DNA from: Pyropia yezoensis
Taxonomy: Eukaryota > Rhodophyta > Bangiophyceae > Bangiales > Bangiaceae
Direction: 5' to 3'
Assembly (NCBI GenBank): GCA_009829735.1
Contig: CM020619.1
Location: 26,376,063-26,440,062, forward strand
DNA length: 64,000 nucleotides
A program made the translations under genes and the position numbers. Shown here piece by piece: positions 10,336 to 20,504 of this stretch. Numbering within the stretch: position 1 is the stretch's first letter; each line of letters starts with the position of its first letter. The notes under the pieces were generated by a model. The model made no database searches. It was not told the origin of the DNA and saw only the letters and a program-made list of their open reading frames with translations.

Positions 10336-12006
10336 ATGTCCGACTCCGGTGGCCGTGGTCCGGGCGCAGAGGACACGGATGGCCGCGGTGAGCCACTCTC
10401 GACGCCCGTGCAGCAGGGCGCCCCCGCTGTTCGAGGGCCTGTGCTAGGCCGGGGCCCGCCTCCAGTTCCTGGGTTTGCAGGGGAGGTAGCGCTGGCACCC
10501 GCGTGGAGCTGCCCTCCTCGGAGGGTGGCTAGCGCCTGGGAGCAGCCAAGAGACGACCAGCTCCATCGTGTCAACACCCACTACGTGCCGGGCCACACTC
10601 CGAGTACGGAGTCGACCGGCAGCCTCATGCGCGGCGCGTCTAGAGAGGCTGTCGCTGCAGCGTCTGCCGTTCCCCCTGCGCCCCCGCCCCCTCCGTCGCC
10701 GCCACCACGCTCTTTGTTCCCCCCAGCTCCGCGGCCGCCCGCGCACCCTTTGCAGGGGAGTGCCCACGCGACGGGTGAGCCATCCGTGGGTTCGCCGTCC
10801 GACTCGACGGGAGGTGGTCTTGCAGTCAGTGGCGGGACGTTGTCGTCGCCGAGTCCCTTGGAGGAAGAGGTTGCCTATGGGCGAGAGCAAGCTGTCGGTC
10901 ACGGATCGTCTTCTCTACCTCCCGGCTCACGCGGTCGCGGTCGCGGAATTCGTGGGGGCCGTGGGGGTTGTGGAGGTCGTGTAGGTCGTGGAGGTCGTGG
11001 TGGCGGCATGGGCTCTCCGCTGATCATCGCGCCCCCTCCATCGGACACCCCGACCCCGAATGTATCTCCCTCTTCACCCGCGTCGGCTTCCGTGCGACGG
11101 GTATCGAGTGGCGGGGCGTCTCCGGCAGGGGCTCCTGTAGCTCCGTGTGGAAGGCGCCCACGGGCTTCCCGCTCCCCATCCCCGAAGCGGAGGGCTGGGG
11201 ATGTGTCTGTTGCGGCAGCAATGACTGCTGCGGGCGCCACTGCCCTGGACGGCGCCTCACCAACCCCCAACGCAGAGGGGACCGACCTGAAATCGCTCTT
11301 TTGTGCCATTACTGCGGCTGTCAAGGCTATGGATGGCAAGATCGTGAGGCTCCAGGGTGCCGTAGACCATCTGACCAGCCTGGTCACGACGAACGCGGGC
11401 ATGGCCGACGGCTTGGCTGCTCGCATGCAGGCCACGGCAAGCGCACAGGCAACCACTGCGTCGATTCTGGTGGAGTTTCGGGAGCGGGTGTCTGAGGCGC
11501 TCGCGGTGGTCGCGTCGGGAGCTCCTACCGGGGCCGTGGGTACCAACTGTGGAGAGTCGCCTGACGGTGGCGGAGATGGGGCGGCGCAGGAAGTTAGGAT
11601 GGCTGCCCCAGTTGGGGCGGTGCCGGCCGGTGGGATTGTGGCACCAGCTTGGGCGGTGCCGGCTGGTGGCATTGTGGCAGCGCCGGTCAGAGGTGGGGTA
11701 TTGGCGTCTGGCGGAATGTCGGTGGCGGCTGGTGGGGCACGGGCCGCGGGCCTGATGTCTGTGGCGGCCGGTAGGTGCCGGAAAGCAGGTGCGGCACGGG
11801 CAGCGGGCCTGATGCCTGTGGCGGTCGGTGGGGCGCCGGCCATGGAGTGGGCTCTGTCGACTGACCGTGTGCTTGGTGCTGGGGAGAGGCCTGCGGCCAA
11901 TGTGCCTCCGCAGCCTTCGCCGCTGCACTCTGACGGTCTGTGGGCGCCTGCGCCTGGTGGGATGCCGAGCGCCGGTGCGCCTACCCCTGGTGATGGGAGT
12001 GTCTGA
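10336..12006 (+). CDS. Hypothetical RGG-box, coiled-coil protein, 556 residues
   Basis: The ORF starts at ATG 10336 in a good context (TTCACCATGT) and ends at 12006. The N-terminal 200 residues are disordered and Pro/Ser-rich. An RGG box follows near residues 200-230 (GSRGRGRGIRGGRGG), then a basic SPSPKRRAG motif that could be a nuclear localisation signal. A helical, coiled-coil-like region lies near residues 315-395 (TDLKSLFCAITAAVKAMDG, RLQGAVDHLTSLVTTNAGM, ILVEFRERVSEALAVV). The tail has degenerate Ala/Gly/Val repeats. RGG plus coiled coil resembles RNA-binding or retroelement ORF1 proteins, but no family can be named. It lies about 560 bases downstream of the broken Gag-like ORF on the same strand. 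Long antisense frames are treated as shadows. Confidence 0.5.
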   Translation: MSDSGGRGPGAEDTDGRGEPLSTPVQQGAPAVRGPVLGRGPPPVPGFAGEVALAPAWSCPPRRVASAWEQPRDDQLHRVNTHYVPGHTPSTESTGSLMRGASREAVAAASAVPPAPPPPPSPPPRSLFPPAPRPPAHPLQGSAHATGEPSVGSPSDSTGGGLAVSGGTLSSPSPLEEEVAYGREQAVGHGSSSLPPGSRGRGRGIRGGRGGCGGRVGRGGRGGGMGSPLIIAPPPSDTPTPNVSPSSPASASVRRVSSGGASPAGAPVAPCGRRPRASRSPSPKRRAGDVSVAAAMTAAGATALDGASPTPNAEGTDLKSLFCAITAAVKAMDGKIVRLQGAVDHLTSLVTTNAGMADGLAARMQATASAQATTASILVEFRERVSEALAVVASGAPTGAVGTNCGESPDGGGDGAAQEVRMAAPVGAVPAGGIVAPAWAVPAGGIVAAPVRGGVLASGGMSVAAGGARAAGLMSVAAGRCRKAGAARAAGLMPVAVGGAPAMEWALSTDRVLGAGERPAANVPPQPSPLHSDGLWAPAPGGMPSAGAPTPGDGSV

Positions 12007-12650
12007 AGGGGTGGTGCTTGGGCTTTTAATGTTCCGTAGATGTCGGGGATGATAGGAGGGGTGGGAGAGTGTGTAGCATGGGGGGTGGTGGGGGTGGTTG
12101 TGCTGTTGTTTAAGCAGTGGTACTTGTGTCCTGCGGACGCACCCTCGAGATAGCGCGGCGACGTGATGACCCCCTCCATGCCATGCAGCGGGTCGGCGCC
12201 GACGTGGCCAGGGGCTGGGCCCGGCGGCTCGCGGCCGCTGTCGCCACCCCCACCCCGCGCAACAAGGCTGTCGTCGGCGACGGGCGGGCGACGACGACGG
12301 CGACGCGCCGCGGCGAGGCGGGAACTGGTGGCGGCGGCGGTCTCGGCGTCGTGGGTGGTGGCGTGTGCGGTGGCGGGTGTGGGGCACCTGTTGGCAGCAT
12401 GGGCGGCGGACGGGCGGCCATCGGGGCGCGCTTCGTGGGGGGGGGTGTGGGGCTCCACCGACGGCGGTGGCGGTAGCGGTTGCGGTGGAGGTGACCGCGG
12501 CGCCAAAACTTCCCCTGATAAGCACGATAGCACGATAGCAAGAACTGTTACCTTTTCCGGATAGCCGTCCTGCCTTCATTCTTAGACCCCGTGGCCAAGA
12601 CCCCGTGGCCCAAGAGTGGATGTGATAAGAATGGAAAAAGACTGCAACGT
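12007..12650. other. GC-rich interval without a supported gene
   Basis: Short overlapping ORFs occur in all frames with biased composition. A short direct repeat (ACCCCGTGGCC(C)AAGA) lies near 12586-12616. No gene is supported. Confidence 0.4.
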
Positions 12651-12653
12651 CAC

Positions 12654-13706
12654 TCAAATACCCCGACCCCCGGCCCCCCAGCTACGCGACCCCGAAGGAC
12701 TCCCCGGACTAGATGGTTCACGCACAGGCCCGTGGCCGTTGCCGTAGCGGGGAGAATCGCCGTTGCCGTAGCGGGGAGCATCGCCGTGGAAGTAGCGGGG
12801 AGCACCGCCGTTGCCGTGGCGGGGAGAATCGCCGTAGCCGTAGCGGGGAGCACCGCCGTTGCCGTGGCGGTGAGCACCGCCGTGCCCGTGGCGGTGAGCA
12901 CCACCGTAGTCGTAGCGGGGAGCACCGCCGTTGCCGTGGCGGGGAGAATCGCCGTAGCCGTAGCGGGGAGCACCGCCGTCGTCGTCGTAGCGGGGAGCAC
13001 CGCCGTCGTCGTAGCGGGGAGCCGCGCCGTGGCCGTGACGGGGAGCACCGCCGTCGTCGTCGTGGCTGGGAGAAGTGCCGTCGTCGTAGCGGGGGCCGGC
13101 GCCGTGGCCGTGGCGGGGAGCACCGCCGTCGTCGTAGCGGGGGCCGGCGCCGTGGCCGTGGCGGGGAGCACCACCGTCGTCGTAGCGGGGAGCCGCGCCG
13201 TGGCCGTGACGGGGAGCACCGCCGTCGTCGTCGTGGCTGGGAGAAGTGCCGTCGTCGTAGCGGGGGCCGGCGCCGTGGCCGTGGCGGGGAGCACCGCCGT
13301 CGTCGTAGCGGGGGCCGGCGCCGTGGCCGTGGCGGGGAGCACCACCGTCGTCGTAGCGGGGAGCCGCGCCGTGGCCGTGACGGGGAGCACCGCCGTCGTC
13401 GTCGTAGAGGGGACCGGCGCCGTGGCCGTGGCGGGGAGAAGTGCCGTGGCCGTGGCGGGGAGAATCGCCGTGGCCGTGGCGAGGAGAATCGCCATGGCCG
13501 TGGCGGGGAGCATTGCCGCGCACAGCGCTCACCCGACGGTGAACTGGGCGGACGATACGTCCCTCCGATGGGCCAGCCATGTGCCCAACACCCGACACAC
13601 TGTCCCGCGATAGCAGCCTGCCCGGTGTTGACAACGCAGACGACTCCTTAAACTCCCTGCACGCGGCCGCGTGCAACACGCAGTCCAGGCGCTTCCAAAA
13701 TCGCAT
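12654..13706 (-). CDS. Possible leftward repeat protein (Ala-Pro-Arg-His/Tyr-Gly)
   Basis: Minus ORF from ATG 13706, with a non-repetitive start (MRFWKRLDCVLHAAACREFK) and then about 28 degenerate units of the type GGAPRHGHGAGPRYDD. The other two long frames over the same DNA give Val/Ala/Gly or Arg/Gly/Glu repeats, because the unit has no stops and its period is a multiple of three. This frame is preferred only because its N-terminus is natural-looking. It may equally be a non-coding minisatellite. Confidence 0.25.
   Translation of the reverse strand: MRFWKRLDCVLHAAACREFKESSALSTPGRLLSRDSVSGVGHMAGPSEGRIVRPVHRRVSAVRGNAPRHGHGDSPRHGHGDSPRHGHGTSPRHGHGAGPLYDDDGGAPRHGHGAAPRYDDGGAPRHGHGAGPRYDDGGAPRHGHGAGPRYDDGTSPSHDDDGGAPRHGHGAAPRYDDGGAPRHGHGAGPRYDDGGAPRHGHGAGPRYDDGTSPSHDDDGGAPRHGHGAAPRYDDGGAPRYDDDGGAPRYGYGDSPRHGNGGAPRYDYGGAHRHGHGGAHRHGNGGAPRYGYGDSPRHGNGGAPRYFHGDAPRYGNGDSPRYGNGHGPVREPSSPGSPSGSRSWGAGGRGI
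12725..13520. repeat. GC-rich minisatellite with a higher-order 180-base period
   Basis: Short GCCGTnGCCGTnGCGGGGAGC units are arrayed for about 800 bases. Within 13020-13400 a larger block of about 180 bases repeats: GGGAGAAGTGCCGTCGTCG occurs near 13068 and 13248. Three frames (two plus, one minus) are open throughout. Confidence 0.85.
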
Positions 13707-13820
13707 GCCACAACAGCCACACGCGTTCTTGACGGGGGGGTGTCCACGCTTCCACGAATCGACCCTTTTCGCGAGGGTCTTGCTGAGGCTTGAGTCAGCT
13801 GTCTGCCCCTTCTTGTACTC

Positions 13821-14684
13821 TTATGGCGGGGGGCTTCCCACCCATCTGGGGGTCTCGAGACACCGCGCACACGCCGTGGATGGCGGGCCACCAGGAGCAG
13901 GCACGCCGCCTACTTTCACCATTGCAGCGGTCGGGCGGGGCACAGGGGGCTCCTGGCCACGCGCACTCCCATCTTCTTGGCGGTGCTGTTCGTCCGACCC
14001 ACCACCAGACGGCACTGCTGGCCTTGACGCCATGCCAAACGACGCCAGCGGGGGAAGTGGCACCCGCGGCGGCACCTGTTGCGGAGGTGGCGTCGGCGGC
14101 ATGCCCTGACCTGCACCATCTAGGCGAGTCCCAGACGCCAGGACACCCATCCCGGCAGCTATGATGTCCGCCAGCGCACGTTGCGGCGGCGGCGGAGGCG
14201 AGCGCGCTGCCACGTCCTCTTGGCGACACCCCGAGGACAACATGCTTGTCCCGACCGCAGCCTCACCAATCCCGGCTGTAAGGCCGTCGATGCCGCGCAC
14301 TTGAGCCGCCAGGACGTCCTCCCTCTTCACTTCTACATCGTCGCCTTCGCCAACGCCAGGCGTACCCGCCCCACCATCGGCAGCGCTTTCCCCAGCAGGG
14401 AACACCTGACGGTCGGGGGTGTGAGGCGTTGACGACGCCGATGAACATGATCCACCGTCACCACCACCACCACCGATGCCATCCTCTACGGGAGAGCGGG
14501 TGGATGATGTGCCAGCCCCCATGCGCGTTTGGTCGGCGACAGCAGGTGCGGCCAAGCTGGCCGCAGCGGCGCTACGACGCGCGCGTCGTCGGCGCTCCGC
14601 CAGAGAAAGACGGGCTGGTGGGTTCGCACCCTCACCCGTATTACCGCCACCACCGCGCTGCCCATCATACCCACCATCGGCCAT
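13821..14684 (-). CDS. Hypothetical protein, 287 residues, disordered with short helices
   Basis: ATG 14684 sits in a strong context (CACCATGG on the minus strand) and the frame ends at 13821. Residues 25-45 carry a basic helix (SLAERRRRARRSAAAASLAA). Later come EDVLAAQVRGIDGLTAGIGE and RALADIIAAGMGVLASGTRL, both probable helices, separated by Gly/Ser/Pro-rich linkers. The frame extends upstream past the ATG only through repeat DNA. No family is recognised. Its 5' end abuts dispersed-repeat copy 6. Confidence 0.45.
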   Translation of the reverse strand: MADGGYDGQRGGGGNTGEGANPPARLSLAERRRRARRSAAAASLAAPAVADQTRMGAGTSSTRSPVEDGIGGGGGDGGSCSSASSTPHTPDRQVFPAGESAADGGAGTPGVGEGDDVEVKREDVLAAQVRGIDGLTAGIGEAAVGTSMLSSGCRQEDVAARSPPPPPQRALADIIAAGMGVLASGTRLDGAGQGMPPTPPPQQVPPRVPLPPLASFGMASRPAVPSGGGSDEQHRQEDGSARGQEPPVPRPTAAMVKVGGVPAPGGPPSTACARCLETPRWVGSPPP

Positions 14685-14739
14685 GGTGAGACGCCTGCGG
14701 TAGGAGAGAACAGCAGGCGCCGTGCGACTTGGCCGGGAT

Positions 14740-14940
14740 TGGGGGGGGGGGGGGGGGGGGGACGGCGTGGAGGGAGGAAAGGCGGAGGAGGAGGGTGGGA
14801 GAGGGGGGGAAGGAGAGGGCAAGAGCGGTGGGTGGGCGGGAAGAGGCAGACGAGGGGCAACCGGTCCCCGCACAGGGCGTCGCCAGTTGAGGGCCACCTC
14901 TAGCCTGCCTCTCCCCTTGTCTTGGCCAGAATCGGAGGGG
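14740..14940 (-). repeat. Dispersed repeat, inverted copy 6, at the edge of the assembly gap
   Basis: This is an inverted copy of the unit described at 1900-2045, with a G run on one side and the CTTGTCTTGGCCAGAATCGG flank (shared with copy 2 at 2795) on the other. It runs into a G-rich tract that ends in the N gap. Confidence 0.75.
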
Positions 14941-14960
14941 GGGAGAGGGGGGGGGCGGGA

Positions 14961-15460
14961 NNNNNNNNNNNNNNNNNNNNNNNNNNNNNNNNNNNNNNNN
15001 NNNNNNNNNNNNNNNNNNNNNNNNNNNNNNNNNNNNNNNNNNNNNNNNNNNNNNNNNNNNNNNNNNNNNNNNNNNNNNNNNNNNNNNNNNNNNNNNNNNN
15101 NNNNNNNNNNNNNNNNNNNNNNNNNNNNNNNNNNNNNNNNNNNNNNNNNNNNNNNNNNNNNNNNNNNNNNNNNNNNNNNNNNNNNNNNNNNNNNNNNNNN
15201 NNNNNNNNNNNNNNNNNNNNNNNNNNNNNNNNNNNNNNNNNNNNNNNNNNNNNNNNNNNNNNNNNNNNNNNNNNNNNNNNNNNNNNNNNNNNNNNNNNNN
15301 NNNNNNNNNNNNNNNNNNNNNNNNNNNNNNNNNNNNNNNNNNNNNNNNNNNNNNNNNNNNNNNNNNNNNNNNNNNNNNNNNNNNNNNNNNNNNNNNNNNN
15401 NNNNNNNNNNNNNNNNNNNNNNNNNNNNNNNNNNNNNNNNNNNNNNNNNNNNNNNNNNNN
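14961..15460. other. Assembly gap, 500 N
   Basis: Exactly 500 Ns, so probably a gap of nominal size. The left flank is a G-rich homopolymer tract, which probably stopped sequencing. Reading frames reported across it are meaningless. Confidence 0.99.
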
Positions 15461-16065
15461 TACAAACAGGTACACCCCAAAATGCGGCCCCTGCCTGTGT
15501 TGTTGAACGTGCGTGGCGCAGGAAGCGAGTCCAGATACAATGACGCGCGAGACAGTGGTCACGTGCCACGACACGGTCCGTGTCACGACGTCAAGCCCGC
15601 CTTCGACAGCGTGGCTATCAGCACCCTTGAAGAGGCAGTTGAATGGGTACCCGTGACGTTCCCGGTCGCCCTGTCCATGACCGCGGAAACGCCCATCACG
15701 GCGCTCTTCAGAGCCCGTCACGCCGTACACTGACCAGTCGCGCTTGTCAGGGGAGGGTTCCGACCACCACCAAGACCACGTCACAGGGCACGACAGAGTA
15801 TCGAGAGGAAGGGATTGGCGGGAACTTGGCGGGCGGGCGGGGAAAAGAGAGGAGGCTTGGTGCAGGGGGGGGGGGGGGCGGGGGGGTTGTGACAGCAGGA
15901 ATAGTGTTGACGCGGACGAGGGTTCGCTAGGAGAGGTGACAAAGGATGGCCGGGAAAGACGTTAAGGCCTTACGAAAGGAGCGGGGCAGGACACTGGCTG
16001 GGCGAAGGGTCGTGGATGCACAGGGTGCCCACTACAAGCGGCTCATCTTCATTTAGGTACGAAAT
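15461..16065. other. Intergenic stretch without a supported gene
   Basis: Mixed composition with short ORFs only and a G run near 15867-15880. A minus-strand frame 15461-15784 is open into the gap and looks fairly natural (GGLDVVTRTVSWHVTTVSRV). It could be an exon edge but cannot be assessed. Confidence 0.35.
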
Positions 16066-16640
16066 GATATTTGGCGGGTTGCACGATCACTGGACGACAC
16101 CCGGGGGGGTGTGAGAGGGGGGGGGGGCGCTGAAATCCAAATGATATTTGGGGGTTGCACGATCACTGGACGACACCAGGGGGGGCGTGAGAGGGGGGGG
16201 GCGTTGAATTGCAAATGATATTTGGGGGGGGGGGCGCACGGTCACTGGACGACACCAGGGGGGCGTGAGAGGGGGGTGGGTGTGAAAAGCAAACTGTGAA
16301 TTTGGGGTGTCACGATCACTGGACGACACCCGGGGGGCGTGAGAGGGGGGGGGGGGGCATTGAAATCCATTCTGATATGTGGGGGTGGCACGATCACTGG
16401 ACGACACCAGGGGGGGCGTGAGAGGGGGGGGCATTGAAGTCCAAATGATATTTGGGGGGGGGGCGCACGGTCACTGGACGACACCCGGGGGGGCGTGAGA
16501 GGGGGGGGGCATTGAAGTCCAAATGATATTTGGGGGTTGCACGATCACTGGACGACACCAGGGGGGCGTGAAAGGGGGAGGCATTGAAATCCAAATGGTA
16601 ATTGGGGGTTGCACGATCACTGGACGACACCGAGGGGGGA
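16066..16640 (+). repeat. Satellite array A: eight units, 72-79-base period
   Basis: The core CACGATCACTGGACGACACC (twice CGGTCACTGG) starts at 16082, 16158, 16237, 16311, 16389, 16466, 16540 and 16612. Between cores lie a G run of variable length and an A/T-richer part of the type GAAATCCAAATGATATTTGG. Core and A/T part are conserved while the G run varies. The same family forms array B at 22120-22760. Confidence 0.9.
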
Positions 16641-17752
16641 GGGGGGGAGGGGGGGGAGGGGGGAAGGCCCACGCGTCGGCACCACGGTGGCGGCGGCGAC
16701 GTCCGCCAGGGACGCGGCGGTGCTGGACGCCTGCGCGGCGACGGCCGCGGCGGCCGCGGCCTGTCTGGCCCCTGCCGGCGACGGGCTGGTGGCGGGCCCC
16801 ACGACGTGGACGGCGGCCGCGGCGGCGGACGACAGCGGCCTGGCGTGTGGCGGGCGCGTGCGTGGGCGTCGCGGTGGGCGTGGCGAGGCGGGGGGGGGTC
16901 TCGACGCAGGGGTGTCGCCCCGCACCGTTGGCCCCCCCCGCCGGCGCCGACGCCACCACGCGCCGCGCCGCCTCACCCCCCGTCACGCTGGCGATCGCCG
17001 CCGTGGGTGCCCGCGCCCCAGCTGGCGCGCGGGTGGCGGCGCCCGCTGCCGGCCACGTTTTGCCGGCGGCGCCGGCGGGCGTCGCGGCGGTGGCGGCGCG
17101 GCGCGGCGAAGGCCGAGCCGCGGCGGCGGCCGGCGGCCACGCTGCGGCGCAGGGCGGCGGCAGGGAGGCGGCGGCGGCGGCGGCGGCGGGGCGGCGGCGG
17201 CGGCGACCGGCGGCGCGGCGGTGGCAGCGACCGGCGGCGAGGCGGCGCTGGGCGGCAAGACGGCAGACGAGACCGCCCCGGTGGGCGGCGTGCTTGACGC
17301 GCGGCGCAGGCGGCGTGCCGGCTTCGGGCGCTGTCGGGCCCGACCGCGCCTGGGGCGGCATCGACCCAGACGGGCATGGGGGTGGCGGGGGAGGGGGGGG
17401 TGCATCCCCCGCCCCCCACCCCAGGGACACCCACGGGGCGCGCCCCTGCAGGCGCGACGGGGCCGACGTCGCACGGCGGCGGCGAGGCTCGGGGGCGCGG
17501 CCGCCGACCGCGGCGCTGCCAGGCGCCGCGGCGATTGGGGGGGGCCGCCGGGGGAGGGGGAGGGGGGCGGCCGCCCCGCCCACTGTGTCCCCGCCGGCAA
17601 CGCCCTCGCCACCGCGGGGCGCCGCCGTCACAACGGGCGGGCCTCCGGCGGCGCGCGGCCGCCACAAACCTGCGCCCTTGTCCGCCCCACTGGCGGTCAC
17701 TCCGTCGTGCGCCGGCGGGGCCCCTCGCCTGCTGATGCTTCTGACGCCATGA
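16641..17752 (+). other. Extremely GC-rich region with overlapping ORFs; coding unproven
   Basis: Long frames are open on both strands (plus to 17752 and 17889, minus to 16471). The most natural pieces are Ala-rich helices in two different plus frames, for example SARDAAVLDACAATAAAAAA and PPVTLAIAAVGARAPAGARV. A gene with a frame change is possible, but no start, intron or domain supports it. Confidence 0.2.
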
Positions 17753-18122
17753 GCGTTCTCAGTGACATAGCTTTGCGCAGATCACCAGAAGTACCTCATT
17801 CAGGCCCTCGAAGGCACCATCTTCGCACCATACGTTTGGACGCACCTTCTGAAGAGGCTGGACCCCCCTGGTGGTCATGCACAACATAGGCCTCAGTTGT
17901 GAGACCAGCTCAGCGGCCATCCACGACACCAGAACGGAATAGGATGCAAGTGTGCACGATTTCCGCACAGGGAACGAATCAAGAACGAGGAATACGCAGT
18001 GACAGTTTATTGCAATAGGGGGCCTCGTCATCGACTGCATGAGCGCCCGCAGAAGAAGTCTTCAACGACATACCTTTACTCGTCTGCTCGAGGTTCTGAC
18101 GCTACGAGCGTTCTCAGCGACC
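17735..18122 (+). repeat. Pair of about 30-base imperfect direct repeats around a 93-codon ORF
   Basis: TTCTGACGCCATGAGCGTTC lies near 17738 and TTCTGACGCTACGAGCGTTC near 18094, each followed by TCAG(T/C)GAC. Between them the DNA is less GC-rich and carries a minus ORF (17759-18040) of natural composition (CHCVFLVLDSFPVRKSCTLA). It could be a small mobile-element remnant; no family is recognised. Confidence 0.35.
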
Positions 18123-18369
18123 TTCATTTGGTCTGTTGGGACCTTTGGGCAAAAGGTGCTCTCCACTCTTTAACGTCGGGGTGTGCGTGGTGATGGCTTG
18201 CTGCACATGTGCGGAACCTCAGCCAGGACGAAACACACAGCCAGACATCCTACGGGGTCCTCAAGCGCACTCTTGGAGACGAGGATGGGTGGCTGGGAAG
18301 CACCGGCGGTGCTTAGCAGCGGTGGGCGAGGGGTAGCAATCCACCAGCAGCCACAGAAGCCTGAGGAGG

Positions 18370-19840
18370 CGGCGTGGAGTGCCAGCCTGAACGCGGTTGC
18401 AGTGGCGGCAGCGCCGGCCGCGGGGGGGCGCGGCCTGCCGGCGGCGGCGGAGACGGCGGTGGCGGAGGGGCGCGCAGGCCAATCAGGGGCGGCGGCAGCC
18501 ACAGCGGCATGGGCGGTGGGTGGGCGGTGGCGGCCGGAGAGGTGGCGGCCAGCCGGGGGGCAGCGGCCAGCTGGCGGTGGCGGCAGCGACAGCGGCGGGG
18601 GGGGGCGGCGGCCAGTCGTCGGTGGCGGCGGCCGCGGCCAGCCGGCAGCGGCGGCAGCCGTGGAAGCCAGCCGGCGGCGGCGGCGGCAGCGGCGATGGGG
18701 AAACGGCCAGCGGGCGGCGGCGAGGATGACGGCCAGCGAGTGGCAGCAGCGACACCAGTGGTTGTGGCGGGGCGACGGCGGCGACCTGCGGCGGCGGCAG
18801 CGGTAGCGGCGGCGGCGGCAGGGGGGGGACGGCGAACAAACGGGGGCGGCGGGGGCGACGGCCAGCTGGCGGTGGCGGGGACGGCGGCCAGCCAACAGCG
18901 GCGACAGCGGCAGCGGCGGTGGGGCAGCACCGGCGGGCGGCGGCGGCGGCGGCCCCAGCCAGGCCGCAGCGGCGGTGGCCGCGGCGGGGAGCCGATGGCC
19001 AGGCGACAGCGGCAGCGGCGGAGGCGGCGGCAGGGGGGAAAGAGGGCGACCAGCCGACGGCGGCCGCGGCGGCGACCAGCCGGCGGTGGCGGCGGCCGCG
19101 GCCAGGCGGCGGCGGCAGCGGCCGCAACCAGCCGGCCGCGGCGACGGCAGCAACGGTAGCGCGGCGGCCCGTCGGCGGCAGCGGGCGTAGGGCTCCCAGC
19201 CGGCCGCGGCAGGGGTGGCGGCGGCCAACCAGCCGTGGCGGCGGCCGGGCCGACCAGCCGGCTAAGGCGGCGGCGGCGGCGCCGGCCGGGGGCCGGCCGC
19301 CAGCGGGTGGCGGCGGACCCAGCGACGCGCCGGCGGCGGCGGGGGCGGCGGCTGCACGGCGGCGGCGGGCAGGGGGGACGCGGCCGCCCGGCGGCAGCGG
19401 CGGCTGGGGCTGCCCGTCGGCGGTGGCGGTGCCCGCGGCGAGGGGGGGGGGGGTCGGCGGACCGCCGCCGGGAGCGGCGACGAGCACGCTGCGGCAGGGG
19501 TAGCGGCCAGCACGCGCCACCGGCGGGGCCAGCCCGGAGGGGGGGCGGCGGGCAGGCGGCGGCGGCGGCGTCGGCAGCGGCGGCGGGGGCAGCCGGCGGG
19601 GGCGGCGGCCGCGGCGGCGGCGTGCCGGCGCGGCGGCCGCGACAGCGGAGCGGGAGGCACTGCCAGCACGCTGCGGCAGCGGTGGCAGCCAGCCGGCGGC
19701 GGTGGCGGGGGCGGCGACGGCCCCCCGGCGGCTGCGGCGGCGGCCGCGGACGGTCGGCGGCCAGGTGGCGGCGATGGGGGCCGGCCGCCAGCCGGGCGCG
19801 GTGATGGCGACGGCGGTGCGTGCCATGCCACCCCGTTCGA
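18370..19840. repeat. Degenerate GGC/CCGGC low-complexity tract
   Basis: About 1.5 kb is built from short GGCGGCGGC and CAGCCGGCGGCGG-like units with few interruptions. Stops are rare in every frame, so ORFs up to 565 codons appear on both strands encoding Arg/Gly/Ala or Pro/Ala/Arg strings. None has a convincing start or domain, so I call it repeat rather than gene. Confidence 0.6.
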
Positions 19841-20073
19841 GGGTGGCGAGCAGCGGCGCGGCGTGTACCTCGAAGAGGTCGTCGTGGGGCGGGAAGGGGT
19901 CGCCGTGGGGGTGGGGGAAGGTCGCCGTGGGGGTGGGGGAAGGTCGCCGTGGGGGTGGAGGAGGGGCGCCGGGGGGTTGGGGGGGGGGGGGATGACCTGG
20001 GCTAGGGGGGTTCGGGTGGGTGCGCCCGGCGACGGTGAGCTGGGGGCCGAGAGAACGCACGCGATTGGCTAAT

Positions 20074-20151
20074 TTGCCTTCGATCTTTGCCGCTCTGCCT
20101 TCGATCTTTGCCTGGTCGAAGATCGAAGGCAGTGGTCGAAGCTCGAAGGCT
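20074..20151. repeat. Hairpin with perfect 14-base arms and local duplications
   Basis: CTGCCTTCGATCTT (20095-20108) is the exact reverse complement of AAGATCGAAGGCAG (20119-20132), with a 10-base loop. A direct copy of the left arm precedes it (from about 20075), and a diverged copy of the right arm (GTCGAAGCTCGAAGGCT) follows. Confidence 0.85.
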
Positions 20152-20339
20152 GTGGTTTCCCTGGTTGTATCGGAATGCACTCAAAACTCATGGAGCCCAA
20201 TACACTACGAGTTTACTCCGGGTGGGTCTCGGGCTTCAGGCATCTCCGCATGCAAGCACGCATACATGCGCGCATTCGTGCATGCATGCGTGCTTGCCTT
20301 GGTGCGCGTCGTGCGCATCGTGCTTGTCGTCCGCGCCCC

Positions 20340-20495
20340 TTCTCCCCCCCCCCCCCCCCCCTCCCACCCCCCCCCTCCCCCTCTCTACCCTTTCCCCCCC
20401 CGCCCCCTCCGCCTCTTTCCCCTTTCCCACCCCCCCCCTCCCCCTCTCTACCCTTTCCCCCCCCGCCCCCTCCGCCTCTTTCCCCTTTCCCACTC
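20340..20495 (+). repeat. C/T-rich duplication, two copies of about 69 bases
   Basis: A block containing CTCTCTACCC, a C run and CTCCGCCTCTTTCCCCTTTC is repeated back to back. It is part of the pyrimidine-rich tract upstream of the dioxygenase-like gene. Confidence 0.75.
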
Positions 20496-20504
20496 CCCCC
20501 CCCC

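Noticed and set aside
10899..12657. Minus-strand ORFs of 544 and 466 codons
   Set aside because: Antisense shadows of the plus-strand ORF 10336-12006, rich in Arg/His/Pro, with no helices or motifs.
14961..15460. ORFs spanning the run of N
   Set aside because: The gap sequence is unknown and its length nominal; frames across it carry no information.
18170..20180. Long ORFs on both strands (up to 565 codons) in the GGC tract
   Set aside because: They arise because stops are rare in GGC/CCGGC repeats; they encode only Arg/Gly/Ala or Pro/Ala strings without a domain or plausible start.
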